From Haemophilus haemolyticus (lineage in GTDB: Bacteria > Pseudomonadota > Gammaproteobacteria > Enterobacterales > Pasteurellaceae), in the NCBI RefSeq assembly GCF_003352385.1, contig NZ_CP031243.1, positions 722,501 through 786,500 on the forward strand: a DNA stretch of 64,000 bases, in the 5' to 3' direction. The translations under genes and the position numbers were made by a program. Position 1 is the stretch's first letter; each line of letters opens with the position of its first letter. The notes below the pieces were generated by a model. The model saw only the letters and a list, made by a program, of their open reading frames with translations, had not been told where the DNA came from and made no database searches. Below are positions 54,205 through 62,535 of the stretch, one piece after another.

Positions 54205-55257
54205 ATGAGCACGTTGTTAATTGATTTAAAAGGAAAAGAGTTGGAACAAGAGGAAGTTGAGTTACTTTCGCACCCTCTTGTTGCGGGATTGATTTTATTT
54301 ACTCGAAATTTTGAAGACAGAGGACAAATTCAAGAATTAATTCGTTCTGTTCGTCAACGAGTGAAAAAGCCGTTATTGATTACGGTGGATCAAGAAGGTG
54401 GACGAGTTCAACGTTTCCGTGATGGCTTCACGATGTTGCCTTCAATGCAGGCTTTTCAAGAAACACTGTCAACAACTGAACAAGTGAGTTTTGCTAAAGA
54501 AGCGGGGTGGCAAATGGCAGCAGAAATGATTGCCTTGGATATTGACTTGAGTTTTGCGCCCGTGTTGGATTTGGGGCATGAATGTCGAGCGATTGGTGAT
54601 CGCAGTTTTTCATCTGATGTAAAAAGTGCGGTAAATTTAGCAACCGCTTTTATTGATGGTATGCATCAAGCAGGTATGGCATCTACAGGTAAACATTTCC
54701 CCGGTCATGGCCATGTATTAGCTGATTCTCATTTAGAAACACCTTATGATGATCGCGCAAAAGACGAAATTTTTAGTGGCGATCTCCAACCTTTCCAACA
54801 GTTGATTTCACAAAATAAACTCGATGCCATTATGCCTGCGCATGTCATTTATAGACAATGTGATAGTCAACCAGCAAGTGGTTCAGAATATTGGTTGAAA
54901 GAAATCTTACGAAAACAATTAAATTTCCAAGGTGCAATTTTTTCCGATGATCTCGGTATGAAAGGTGCTGGCGTAATGGGCGATTTTGTAGAGCGTAGCA
55001 AAAAAGCACTCAATGCAGGTTGTGATCTTTTGTTACTGTGCAATGAACGTGAAGGTGTCATTCAAGTATTAGATAATCTAAAAATTAATGAGAATGAACC
55101 GCACTTTATGGCTCGTCAAGCTCGCTTACAAAATTTATTTAAACGTAGAGTGATCGATTGGAATGATCTGGTTTCAGATCTACGTTGGAAACTGAATCAC
55201 CGAAATCTCGCAGATATTCAAAGCCGTTGGCTAGATATTCAGGCTGCAAGAAAATGA
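54205..55257 (+). CDS. nagZ: Beta-N-acetylhexosaminidase NagZ
   Basis: 350 residues, family GH3: [16 protein letters not shown] near 60, the signature [19 protein letters not shown] with the catalytic His, and [11 protein letters not shown] with the nucleophile Asp. NagZ releases GlcNAc from anhydromuropeptides in peptidoglycan recycling. It overlaps rlmC by four bases (ATGA). Confidence 0.96.
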   Translation: MSTLLIDLKGKELEQEEVELLSHPLVAGLILFTRNFEDRGQIQELIRSVRQRVKKPLLITVDQEGGRVQRFRDGFTMLPSMQAFQETLSTTEQVSFAKEAGWQMAAEMIALDIDLSFAPVLDLGHECRAIGDRSFSSDVKSAVNLATAFIDGMHQAGMASTGKHFPGHGHVLADSHLETPYDDRAKDEIFSGDLQPFQQLISQNKLDAIMPAHVIYRQCDSQPASGSEYWLKEILRKQLNFQGAIFSDDLGMKGAGVMGDFVERSKKALNAGCDLLLLCNEREGVIQVLDNLKINENEPHFMARQARLQNLFKRRVIDWNDLVSDLRWKLNHRNLADIQSRWLDIQAARK

Positions 55258-56432
55258 TTGATTGTCGATATTATCAACAAAATAAATGTCGTTCTTGTCA
55301 ATGGCTTGAAATACCTTATAGTCAGCAGCTAACTGAAAAACAACATCATTTAAAACAGCAATTGATTCCTATTAATTGTGATGGAACTCAGTGGTTGGCT
55401 CCTTTTGAATCTGATGAACATGGCTTTCGTAATAAAGCTAAAATGGTTGTTAGTGGCAGTGTTGAACGCCCGATACTTGGCATTTTAAAAAATCCTAATG
55501 ATCCACAAAGTGCGATTGATTTGTGTGGTTGTTCCCTTTATCCCACTCGGTTTTCACTCGTTTTTCCTATTCTGAAGGATTTTATCGGTCGTGCTGGTTT
55601 AGTGCCTTATAATATTGCTAAGCAAAAAGGCGAGCTTAAATATATTTTGCTGACAGAAAGTATTGCAACAAAAAAATTAATGTTGCGCTTTGTGTTGCGC
55701 ACAGAAAATAAATTGCCATTAATTCGTCGAGAATTACCTAAATTATTGGAAAAATTACCGCACTTAGAAGTAGTTAGCATTAATTTACAACCACAGCACG
55801 CGGCCATTTTAGAAGGTGAACAAGAAATTTTTCTGACAGAACAACAATTTTTGCCAGAGAATTTCAACGGTATTCCGCTCTTTATTCGCCCACAAGGTTT
55901 CTTTCAAACCAATCCTAAAGTGGCGGCGGGATTATATGCAACCGCTCAGCAATGGGTAAGAGAATTACCAATTTATAAAGTCTGGGATTTATTTTGTGGT
56001 GTGGGAGGATTTGGCTTACATTGCGCTAAAGCTTTACAGGAAAAATGGGGAAAAAGTATTGAGTTAACTGGAATTGAAATCTCCTCATCCGCTATTTTTG
56101 CAGCGACTCATTCCGCCAAAATATTGGGGTTAGAACATGTAAATTTCCAATCTCTCGATGCGGCGAGTGTGATGAAAAATCAAGATGAGAATAAGCCAGA
56201 CCTTGTGATTGTAAATCCGCCTCGTCGTGGAATTGGAAAGGAATTAAGTGAATTTCTTAACCAAATTCAACCGCACTTTATCTTGTATTCCAGCTGCAAT
56301 GCCGTGACAATGGGTAAAGATTTACAGTATCTCACTTGTTATAAACCATTGAAAATTCAACTTTTTGATATGTTTCCGCAAACATCTCACTATGAAGTAT
56401 TAGTTTTACTAGAAAGAAAAAAGATTAATTAA
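55254..56432 (+). CDS. rlmC: 23S rRNA (uracil-747-C5)-methyltransferase RlmC
   Basis: 392 residues starting at ATG 55254 ([12 protein letters not shown]). The [4Fe-4S] cysteines are in [15 protein letters not shown] with a further Cys downstream; the SAM domain shows [16 protein letters not shown], the active-site VNPPRRG and the SSCNAVTM loop with the catalytic Cys. The in-frame upstream extension (from 55185) lies inside nagZ. Confidence 0.95.
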   Translation: MIDCRYYQQNKCRSCQWLEIPYSQQLTEKQHHLKQQLIPINCDGTQWLAPFESDEHGFRNKAKMVVSGSVERPILGILKNPNDPQSAIDLCGCSLYPTRFSLVFPILKDFIGRAGLVPYNIAKQKGELKYILLTESIATKKLMLRFVLRTENKLPLIRRELPKLLEKLPHLEVVSINLQPQHAAILEGEQEIFLTEQQFLPENFNGIPLFIRPQGFFQTNPKVAAGLYATAQQWVRELPIYKVWDLFCGVGGFGLHCAKALQEKWGKSIELTGIEISSSAIFAATHSAKILGLEHVNFQSLDAASVMKNQDENKPDLVIVNPPRRGIGKELSEFLNQIQPHFILYSSCNAVTMGKDLQYLTCYKPLKIQLFDMFPQTSHYEVLVLLERKKIN

Positions 56433-56439
56433 GGTGAGA

Positions 56440-56690
56440 TAGAAAAAGCTAGGGAATTTGAAAGAAGGGTGGTGGAACTAAGCAGAATTGGTCTTAACAG
56501 CAAGTGGCTTACTGCACGCATCCCTGCGGGATTTCTACCTAGCCCACCATAGATTAGAAAATGCATCTTGGTGTTCTAGCTTTTGCGGCATAAAACTATG
56601 CAATAAGGTTATAAACCTTTAAAAGCCACTATATCAGGAGACCAATCCTGTCTTCCCACTATATTTGTAAGAATTTGAGTAATGATAGAA
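56440..56690. other. Unassigned structured spacer between rlmC and crp
   Basis: No convincing ORF in 360 bp. Strong pairing is visible: AAAAGCTAG (56447-56456) with CTAGCTTTT (about 56575-56584) closes a region of about 138 nt that holds the hairpin ATCCC-TGC-GGGAT (about 56519) and GGTGG with CCACC. Two more small hairpins follow (AAGGTT-ATA-AACCTT and AGGA...TCCT), and the short direct repeat CCACTATAT occurs twice. It could be an ncRNA or a decayed phage-type fragment; I do not recognise a family. Confidence 0.35.
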
Positions 56691-56741
56691 TCCTTTATAT
56701 TAATTGTCAATTAATGTTTTGAATATTATTTCTAATTAAAT

Positions 56742-56774
56742 AAAAACCACCCAAATTGATTTTTGGGTGGTTTT
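56742..56774 (-). terminator. Terminator of crp
   Basis: AAAACCACCCAAA ... TTTGGGTGGTTTT, a 13-bp stem with A and T runs on both sides. It lies about 25 bp after the crp stop. Confidence 0.85.
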
Positions 56775-56799
56775 ATTTTGAATAAATTATGATGAAAAA

Positions 56800-57477
56800 T
56801 TATCTTGCGCCATATACAACGATTGTTTTTCCATGAGCGTGGATAAGATTCTGATCCTCTAACATTTTAATAATGCGTCCTACAGTTTCTCGTGAACAAC
56901 CCACCATTTGCCCTATTTCTTGACGTGTAATTTTGATTTGCATCCCATCAGGATGTGTCATTGCGTCAGGCTGTTTAGCTAAGTTCATTAGCGTTTGAGC
57001 AATACGGCCTGCCACATCTAAGAATGCAAGGTTACTGACTTGGCGTGAAGTATTTTGTAAACGTCTAGCCAGTTGTGCGGTTAAAAACATTAAGATTTCT
57101 GGGTTTGCTTGAATTAATTGACGATATTTTTTATAAGAAATCTCAGCAATTTCACATGTTGTTTTTGTTTTTACCCAAGCAGATCGTTTTGAACCTTCAT
57201 CAAATAATCCAGCTTCACCAAAGAATTGTCCTGCCCCCAAATAAGTGAGAATCATCTCTTTACCTTCATCATCTTTTGCTGACACCATTACAGAGCCTTT
57301 AATGACATAATAAAGTGTCGTTGCATCTTCACCTGCGTGAATTAAAGTCGATTTTGCGGGATATTTATGTAAATGGCAGTGAGTAAGAAACCAATCTAAA
57401 ACTGGATCTCGTTGAGTTGTCTCTTCTTCTTGAGAGGAGGTTACAACTTCATCAATTTCGGTTAATTCATTTGACAT
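56800..57477 (-). CDS. crp: cAMP receptor protein
   Basis: 225 residues. The cAMP-binding beta-roll includes [33 protein letters not shown], followed by a long dimer helix and the [30 protein letters not shown]. The N-terminus is longer than in E. coli by about 15 acidic residues. CRP controls sugar use and, with Sxy, the competence genes; two CRP-S sites are in this window. It overlaps the end of yheU by 16 bp. Confidence 0.96.
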   Translation of the reverse strand: MSNELTEIDEVVTSSQEEETTQRDPVLDWFLTHCHLHKYPAKSTLIHAGEDATTLYYVIKGSVMVSAKDDEGKEMILTYLGAGQFFGEAGLFDEGSKRSAWVKTKTTCEIAEISYKKYRQLIQANPEILMFLTAQLARRLQNTSRQVSNLAFLDVAGRIAQTLMNLAKQPDAMTHPDGMQIKITRQEIGQMVGCSRETVGRIIKMLEDQNLIHAHGKTIVVYGAR

Positions 57478-57713
57478 TCGTGCTCCTTACATTCCTGTTT
57501 CAAAAATTCCGTTTTATTTTTGATGTCAATGGATTCATGCAATTCAGACCATACAATCACCGCAATTCCATTGCGAATTTGAGTCAGTAAAAGTTGTTTT
57601 TTTTGGTTGAGTGAAAGTTCTTCTATACCGTAATCGGTTCCTTCGCGTAAAATTACGCTTTCTACGATATTATCTAATGTTTCTGCTTCTAGTTCTTGCC
57701 AAGGAATAATCAT
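57462..57713 (-). CDS. yheU: YheU-family small protein
   Basis: 83 residues if it starts at [15 protein letters not shown] (57713); an upstream start at 57734 adds seven residues and nearly abuts slmA. The core [17 protein letters not shown] and [13 protein letters not shown] matches the YheU (UPF0270) family, with a Cys/Glu-rich C-terminal extension. Function unknown. In E. coli yheU is also a near neighbour of crp. Confidence 0.85.
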   Translation of the reverse strand: MIIPWQELEAETLDNIVESVILREGTDYGIEELSLNQKKQLLLTQIRNGIAVIVWSELHESIDIKNKTEFLKQECKEHECQMN

Positions 57714-57734
57714 ATATTTACTCGGTAAAGTCAA

Positions 57735-58391
57735 TTAGGCAAAAAGTGGCTCGATAAAACGCCATTGTTGTTCGAAAGACTGGCTTGCATTCAGACGGAA
57801 ATTAGTACGAACATAGCGCATAAATTGTCCTTCACATAATGTCACTAAATGTGAAGCAATTATGCGTTCATCCACATTAAAGCCTCGTCCTTCACGCAAT
57901 TTTCGCATCTGTAAAATATTAACAAACTGCATTTCAAGACGATTAAAAAATTGTGCGACTCGAACTTGCAATTGCGCATCTTCAAACATTAATGCATGAC
58001 CAGTTAGAATTCGAGTTAACCCAGGATTTTTACGGGCAAAATCTAAGATCGTTTGTAAAATATCATGAATGCGATTCATTGTTTGGGTTTCGTTACGCAT
58101 AGAAGCGGTAATACGGCTTAATAGAGTATTTTCGATATGCTCGATCAAGGCTTCAAACATTTTTGTTTTGCTTGGAAAGTAACGATATAACGCAGCTTCA
58201 GATACTCCAACTTCTTTTGCTAGACGAGCCGTTGTCATACGCTCCATGCCACGTTCGGAATGAAGCATATGTATCAACACAGTAAGCACTTGTTGACGAC
58301 GTTCTTTTACCGTTCTTTTTTCAATTTTTGGTGTTTCAATTTTAGGCGCAATCTCTTCCACGCCTGATAAAGATAATTGTTCTTCTACCAT
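57735..58391 (-). CDS. slmA: Nucleoid occlusion factor SlmA
   Basis: 218 residues, TetR-like. The N-terminal HTH ([37 protein letters not shown], about 54-90) and the all-helical C-terminal dimer domain are intact. SlmA binds DNA and blocks FtsZ-ring assembly over the nucleoid. Four bases separate it from dut, the E. coli dut-slmA order. Confidence 0.94.
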   Translation of the reverse strand: MVEEQLSLSGVEEIAPKIETPKIEKRTVKERRQQVLTVLIHMLHSERGMERMTTARLAKEVGVSEAALYRYFPSKTKMFEALIEHIENTLLSRITASMRNETQTMNRIHDILQTILDFARKNPGLTRILTGHALMFEDAQLQVRVAQFFNRLEMQFVNILQMRKLREGRGFNVDERIIASHLVTLCEGQFMRYVRTNFRLNASQSFEQQWRFIEPLFA

Positions 58392-58394
58392 AAA

Positions 58395-58850
58395 TTATTG
58401 TTTACCTGAATGACCGAAACCGCCTTCACCACGTTCGGTTTGTTGAAAATCTTCTACAATATTAAATTCAGCTTGTACTACTGGCACGAAAACAAGTTGA
58501 GCAATGCGATCGCCGACTTCAATTTTGAATGGTTCATTTCCACGGTTCCACATTGATACCATTAATGGCCCTTGATAATCGGAGTCAATTAACCCCACTA
58601 GATTGCCAAGTACAATACCATGTTTATGGCCAAGACCCGAGCGAGGCAAAATCACTGCTGCTAAATTTGGATCCGCAATATAAATTGATAGCCCCGTCGG
58701 AATTAATTTGGTTTCACCGGGTTGAATTTCAAAGCTTTCATCGATTAATGCACGTAAATCAAGACCTGCAGAACCTTCAGTTGCATAAGTTGGCAGAGGA
58801 AATTCATTTCCAATGCGAGAATCTAAAATTTTTACGTCAATTTTTTTCAT
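58395..58850 (-). CDS. dut: dUTP diphosphatase
   Basis: 151 residues with the five trimeric dUTPase motifs: [42 protein letters not shown] and [12 protein letters not shown]. It removes dUTP and supplies dUMP. First gene of dut-slmA-yheU-crp. Confidence 0.96.
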
Positions 58851-58897
58851 GTAATACTCCGTTTGAAATTCATTTTTAGGTAAAAGTGCGGTTGGAA

Positions 58898-60100
58898 TTA
58901 TAAGGTTTTTTGATAGCGTTCGATGATTTCATTGACTAAATCAGCGGCAAGTTCTACTTTTGATTTTAGCGATAATTTTTTATGACCATTTTTCCAAAAA
59001 AGCTGCAAGGCATTTTCATCAGCGTTAAAAACTTGTCCGCCAGATACATCGTTGGCACAAATCATATCAAGGTTTTTGCGTTCAAGTTTATCTTTTGCAT
59101 AATCATCAACATTTTGGGTTTCGGCCGCAAATCCAACAGTAAAAGGACGATGTGTTTTTAAATGACCTACATCTGAGATAATATCGGGATTTTTAATTAA
59201 CTTGATAGATATTTCATCCTCGGATTTTTTGATTTTTTGGTCAGCAACTTCAGCTACTCTGTAATCAGCAACTGCCGCACAGCCAATAAAAATTTGATTT
59301 TTTACCGCACTTTCAAGAGAGGCTTGCCACATTTCTTGTGCTGAGATGACATTAATTCTATTTACATTTTTTGGTGTTGTTAAATTCACTGGCCCTGAAA
59401 TCAGCGTGACGTTCGCCCCGCGCTCGGCAAATGCTTCAGCAATTGCAAATCCCATTTTGCCTGAACTATGGTTAGAAATATAACGAACAGGATCGATTGC
59501 CTCACGAGTTGGGCCAGCTGTAATGGCGATATTTAATCCTTGTAGATCCTGTTTTTGAGAGAAAAAGTCAGAAAGTGCGGTAAAAATTTCCTCTGGTTCT
59601 GACATACGCCCTTTCCCCATATCACCGCAAGCTTGAAAACCACTATTGGGACCAATAAGCGTAATCCCACGTGTTTGAAGAGTCGTCAAATTTTGTTGAG
59701 TAATGGCTTGGCGATACATCTGCTGATTCATCGCTGGGGCAAGAAAAATTGGCGCATCAGTCGCAAGACAAATTGTTGAAAGTAAATCATTCGCTATGCC
59801 TACAGTAAGACGGGCAATAAAGTCTGCACTAGCTGGCGCAATAATAATGGCATCAGCCCATTTGGCAAGTTCAATATGACCCATTGCCAGCTCAGCTTGT
59901 GGATCAAGTAAAGATTGTGCGATAGCATTGCCAGAAATGGCTTGAAGAGTTAAAGGCGTAACAAATTCTGCCGCAGCAGGGGTTAATACTACACGAACTT
60001 CGGCTTTTGCTTTGCGTAATAAACGAATCAACTCTATTGTTTTATAGGCTGCAATTCCACCAGTTATGCCGACTACAATATGCCTTCCGTTTAATTTCAT
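58898..60100 (-). CDS. coaBC: Bifunctional phosphopantothenoylcysteine decarboxylase/synthase
   Basis: 400 residues. The N-terminal CoaC flavoprotein ([19 protein letters not shown], catalytic [10 protein letters not shown], and [11 protein letters not shown]) is fused to CoaB (from about 190: [23 protein letters not shown]). The two act in coenzyme A synthesis. Divergent from radC. Confidence 0.96.
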
Positions 60101-60172
60101 GTTTCAACCTTTGTTAGTACTTAGCCACAATTTCGTTATTTTACTTTAATTTTATTGAATGCCCAATGCTAT

Positions 60173-60194
60173 TTTTGCGATATATATCGCAGAC
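60173..60194 (+). promoter_or_regulatory. CRP-S (Sxy-dependent) competence site upstream of radC
   Basis: TGCGATATATATCGCA at 60176-60191 is a perfect 16-bp palindrome preceded by TTT. It fits the T4-GCGAT-N4-ATCGC pattern of Haemophilus competence sites. It ends 70 bp upstream of the radC ATG, the same spacing as the dprA site. radC is a known regulon member. Confidence 0.85.
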
Positions 60195-60263
60195 TTTGTA
60201 TAAGTTACTCGTAAAACAAGGAAAGAGCGGTCAAAATTTTTTCTATTTTGTGTTTAATATTTT

Positions 60264-60929
60264 ATGGAAAACAATGATGATTTAATGCCACGGGAAAAAT
60301 TGCTTAAATTTGGTGTAGAAACTCTCGCTGATTATGAATTGCTGGCGATCTTTTTACGAACTGGGATAAAAGGCTGCCCAGTCATTCAGCTTTCGAAAAA
60401 TGTCTTATCACATTTTGGTTCCTTGCATGCGTTACTTTCTGCAGATGAAAAAGCCTTCTGTTCCGTAAAAGGCTTAGGCATTACGCAATTTATTCAATTG
60501 CAAGCGATTACGGAAATGACCAAACGGTATTTAAAGCAAGAGATGTTGAGTACTCCGATTATTAATGATCCTGAAACGGTAAAACTTTTTTTACTCACAG
60601 AATTGCAACATGAGGAAAGGGAAGTGTTTATGGTTTTATTTTTAGATAATCAACATCGTCTGATTAAAAAAGAGCGGTTATTTTTAGGTACAATTAATGT
60701 ATCAGCGGTTTATCCTCGGGAAATAATTAAAGAGGCGCTTTATTGTAACGCAGCTGCTTTAATTTTGGCGCATAATCATCCTTCGGGTATAACGGAGCCG
60801 AGTTATTCGGATCAGCTTATTACTAAAAAAATTCAGGAGTCAGCAGAACTAATGGAAATCAGAGTGCTTGATCACCTAATTGTCGGGAAAACAGATTGCT
60901 ATTCTTTTGCAGAGAACTTTTTATTATAA
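60264..60929 (+). CDS. radC: RadC family JAB/MPN-domain protein
   Basis: 221 residues: an N-terminal HhH-like part (SVKGLGITQFIQLQAITEM) and a C-terminal JAMM domain with AHNHPSGITEPSYSD. No DNA-repair enzyme activity is established for RadC despite the name. It is part of the competence regulon in H. influenzae, which agrees with the CRP-S site here. Adjacent rpmB-rpmG-mutM is the same order as in E. coli. Confidence 0.94.
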   Translation: MENNDDLMPREKLLKFGVETLADYELLAIFLRTGIKGCPVIQLSKNVLSHFGSLHALLSADEKAFCSVKGLGITQFIQLQAITEMTKRYLKQEMLSTPIINDPETVKLFLLTELQHEEREVFMVLFLDNQHRLIKKERLFLGTINVSAVYPREIIKEALYCNAAALILAHNHPSGITEPSYSDQLITKKIQESAELMEIRVLDHLIVGKTDCYSFAENFLL

Positions 60930-60987
60930 ATTTTTATAATGTTGACCATTTTTTTACCGATTACATTCAGGAAAATCGCATTTGCAC

Positions 60988-61016
60988 TTGAGAAATGAAA
61001 ACAAAGCCAGTATAAT
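60988..61016 (+). promoter_or_regulatory. Promoter of rpmB-rpmG
   Basis: TTGAGA at 60988-60993, 17-bp spacer, TATAAT at 61011-61016. Transcription should start near 61023, giving a 120-nt leader. Confidence 0.8.
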
Positions 61017-61040
61017 TTGCGACCTTTAATATAGTAAGCG

Positions 61041-61120
61041 GGTCGGATTAGCGCGACCTGACGAGGTAGCAAGCTAGTTTTAACTGGCTTTAAACAATCC
61101 GAACCGTAAGCTCGAGCTTA
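61041..61120 (+). promoter_or_regulatory. Structured 5' leader of rpmB
   Basis: GGTCGGATT (61041-61049) pairs with AATCCGAACC (61096-61105) and encloses two hairpins, ACCT-GACG-AGGT (61056-61067) and AAGCTAGTT-TT-AACTGGCTT (61071-61090). This forms a three-way junction. The palindrome TAAGCTCGAGCTTA follows at 61107-61120, before the RBS. Such a fold is typical of ribosomal-protein leader control; the ligand is unproven. Confidence 0.55.
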
Positions 61121-61142
61121 TATTTAATTATTGGAGATTATT

Positions 61143-61379
61143 ATGTCTAGAGTTTGTCAAGTAACAGGCAAGCGTCCAGCTGTGGGTAATAACCGCTCAC
61201 ACGCGATGAATGCGACACGTCGTCGTTTTCTTCCAAACCTTCACACTCACCGTTTCTGGGTTGAAAGTGAAAACCGTTTCGTAACCTTACGTTTAACTGC
61301 GAAAGGTATGCGTATTATTGATAAAAAAGGCATTGATGCAGTATTAGCTGAAATCCGTGCTCGTGGCGAAAAAATCTAA
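61143..61379 (+). CDS. rpmB: 50S ribosomal protein L28
   Basis: 78 residues: [21 protein letters not shown] at the start, then [16 protein letters not shown] and [15 protein letters not shown]. The ATG at 61143 is used; an in-frame ATG four codons upstream (61131) overlaps the TTGGAG ribosome-binding site. rpmG follows 11 bp later. Confidence 0.97.
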   Translation: MSRVCQVTGKRPAVGNNRSHAMNATRRRFLPNLHTHRFWVESENRFVTLRLTAKGMRIIDKKGIDAVLAEIRARGEKI

Positions 61380-61390
61380 GGAGCTAAAAA

Positions 61391-61561
61391 ATGGCAGCTA
61401 AAGGCGCTCGTGAGAAAATCCGTTTAGTTTCTACTGCAGAGACAGGTCACTTCTACACAACTGATAAAAACAAACGTAATATGCCTGAAAAAATGGAAAT
61501 CAAAAAATTTGATCCAGTAGTGCGTAAACACGTTATTTATAAAGAAGCAAAAATCAAATAA
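61391..61561 (+). CDS. rpmG: 50S ribosomal protein L33
   Basis: 56 residues: [19 protein letters not shown] at the start, [20 protein letters not shown] in the middle and YKEAKIK at the end. It is the form without the zinc CxxC pair. Preceded by AAGGAG. Co-transcribed with rpmB. Confidence 0.97.
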
Positions 61562-61577
61562 TTTTGCTTATTTAGAA

Positions 61578-61605
61578 AAAGCCCGACATTGTTCGGGTTT
61601 TTTTG
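61578..61605 (+). terminator. Terminator of rpmB-rpmG
   Basis: AAAGCCCGAC-ATT-GTTCGGGTTTTTTT, a GC-rich stem with a 7-base T-run, right after rpmG. Confidence 0.88.
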
Positions 61606-61632
61606 TATCCCAGATTTATTAAGGAACAAATC

Positions 61633-62448
61633 ATGCCGGAACTTCCCGAAGTCGAAACTGCACTACGTGGTATTAGCCCTTATCTTAAGAATTTTACGAT
61701 TGAGAAAGTTGTCGTGCGCCAGCCTAAATTGCGCTGGGCCGTATCGGAGGAATTGATAACGCTAAAAAATGTAAAAATTGTCGATCTCACTCGTCGAGCA
61801 AAATATTTGATTATTCACACGGAAAAAGGTTATATCATCGGGCATTTGGGCATGTCAGGTTCGGTGCGAATTGTGCCACAGGATAGCGCAATAGATAAAC
61901 ATGATCATATTGATATTGTGATGAACAATGGCAAATTATTACGCTATAACGATCCTCGTCGTTTCGGTGCATGGTTGTGGGCGGAGAATTTAGATGACTT
62001 TCATCTTTTCTTAAAGCTGGGGCCTGAACCGCTTTCTGATGAATTTAATGCAGAATATTTATTCAAAAAATCTCGTCAAAAATCAACCGCACTTAAAACC
62101 TTCTTGATGGATAACGCTGTGGTGGTGGGCGTTGGTAATATTTATGCGAATGAAAGTTTGTTTATTTGTGGTATTCATCCACTTAAACTCGTTAAAAATT
62201 TGACCCGTAATCAATGTATTTCCTTAGTGAATACGATTAAAGATGTATTGAGAAAAGCCATTATTCAAGGTGGAACCACACTTAAAGATTTCTTGCAGCC
62301 AGATGGGCGCCCAGGGTATTTTGCACAACAGTTATTGGTATATGGCAATAAAGATAAACCTTGTCCGAAGTGCGGTACAAAAATTGAAAGTTTAGTCATA
62401 CGGCAACGTAATAGTTTCTTTTGCCCGAAATGTCAGAAAAAATCTTAG
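61633..62448 (+). CDS. mutM: Formamidopyrimidine-DNA glycosylase
   Basis: 271 residues from the ATG at 61633 ([14 protein letters not shown]), in which Pro2 is the catalytic N-terminal residue after Met removal; this fixes the start over the in-frame one at 61603. Also visible: [32 protein letters not shown] and the C-terminal zinc finger CPKCGTK...FFCPKCQ. It excises 8-oxoguanine. Confidence 0.97.
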   Translation: MPELPEVETALRGISPYLKNFTIEKVVVRQPKLRWAVSEELITLKNVKIVDLTRRAKYLIIHTEKGYIIGHLGMSGSVRIVPQDSAIDKHDHIDIVMNNGKLLRYNDPRRFGAWLWAENLDDFHLFLKLGPEPLSDEFNAEYLFKKSRQKSTALKTFLMDNAVVVGVGNIYANESLFICGIHPLKLVKNLTRNQCISLVNTIKDVLRKAIIQGGTTLKDFLQPDGRPGYFAQQLLVYGNKDKPCPKCGTKIESLVIRQRNSFFCPKCQKKS

Positions 62449-62468
62449 GATAAAGTTCAAAAGCATTA

Positions 62469-62497
62469 TTGATTATTGTATGAAATTTAGTCATAAT
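62469..62497 (+). promoter_or_regulatory. Candidate promoter of the phase-variable autotransporter
   Basis: TTGATT at 62469-62474, 17-bp spacer, CATAAT at 62492-62497, ending 38 bp before the ATG at 62536, with AAGGAT as RBS. Confidence 0.5.
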
Positions 62498-62535
62498 TCC
62501 AGCCTTTCTCTAAAGTAAACAAGGATAAAAAAATT

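Noticed and set aside
56465..56550. tRNA-like or tmRNA-like sequence ending in GCCCACCA
   Set aside because: The 5' side does not pair as an acceptor stem and there is no T-arm GTTCRA motif; kept only as an unassigned structured spacer.
56440..56690. 6S RNA, RNase P RNA or 4.5S RNA
   Set aside because: None of the conserved core motifs that I know for these RNAs could be found.
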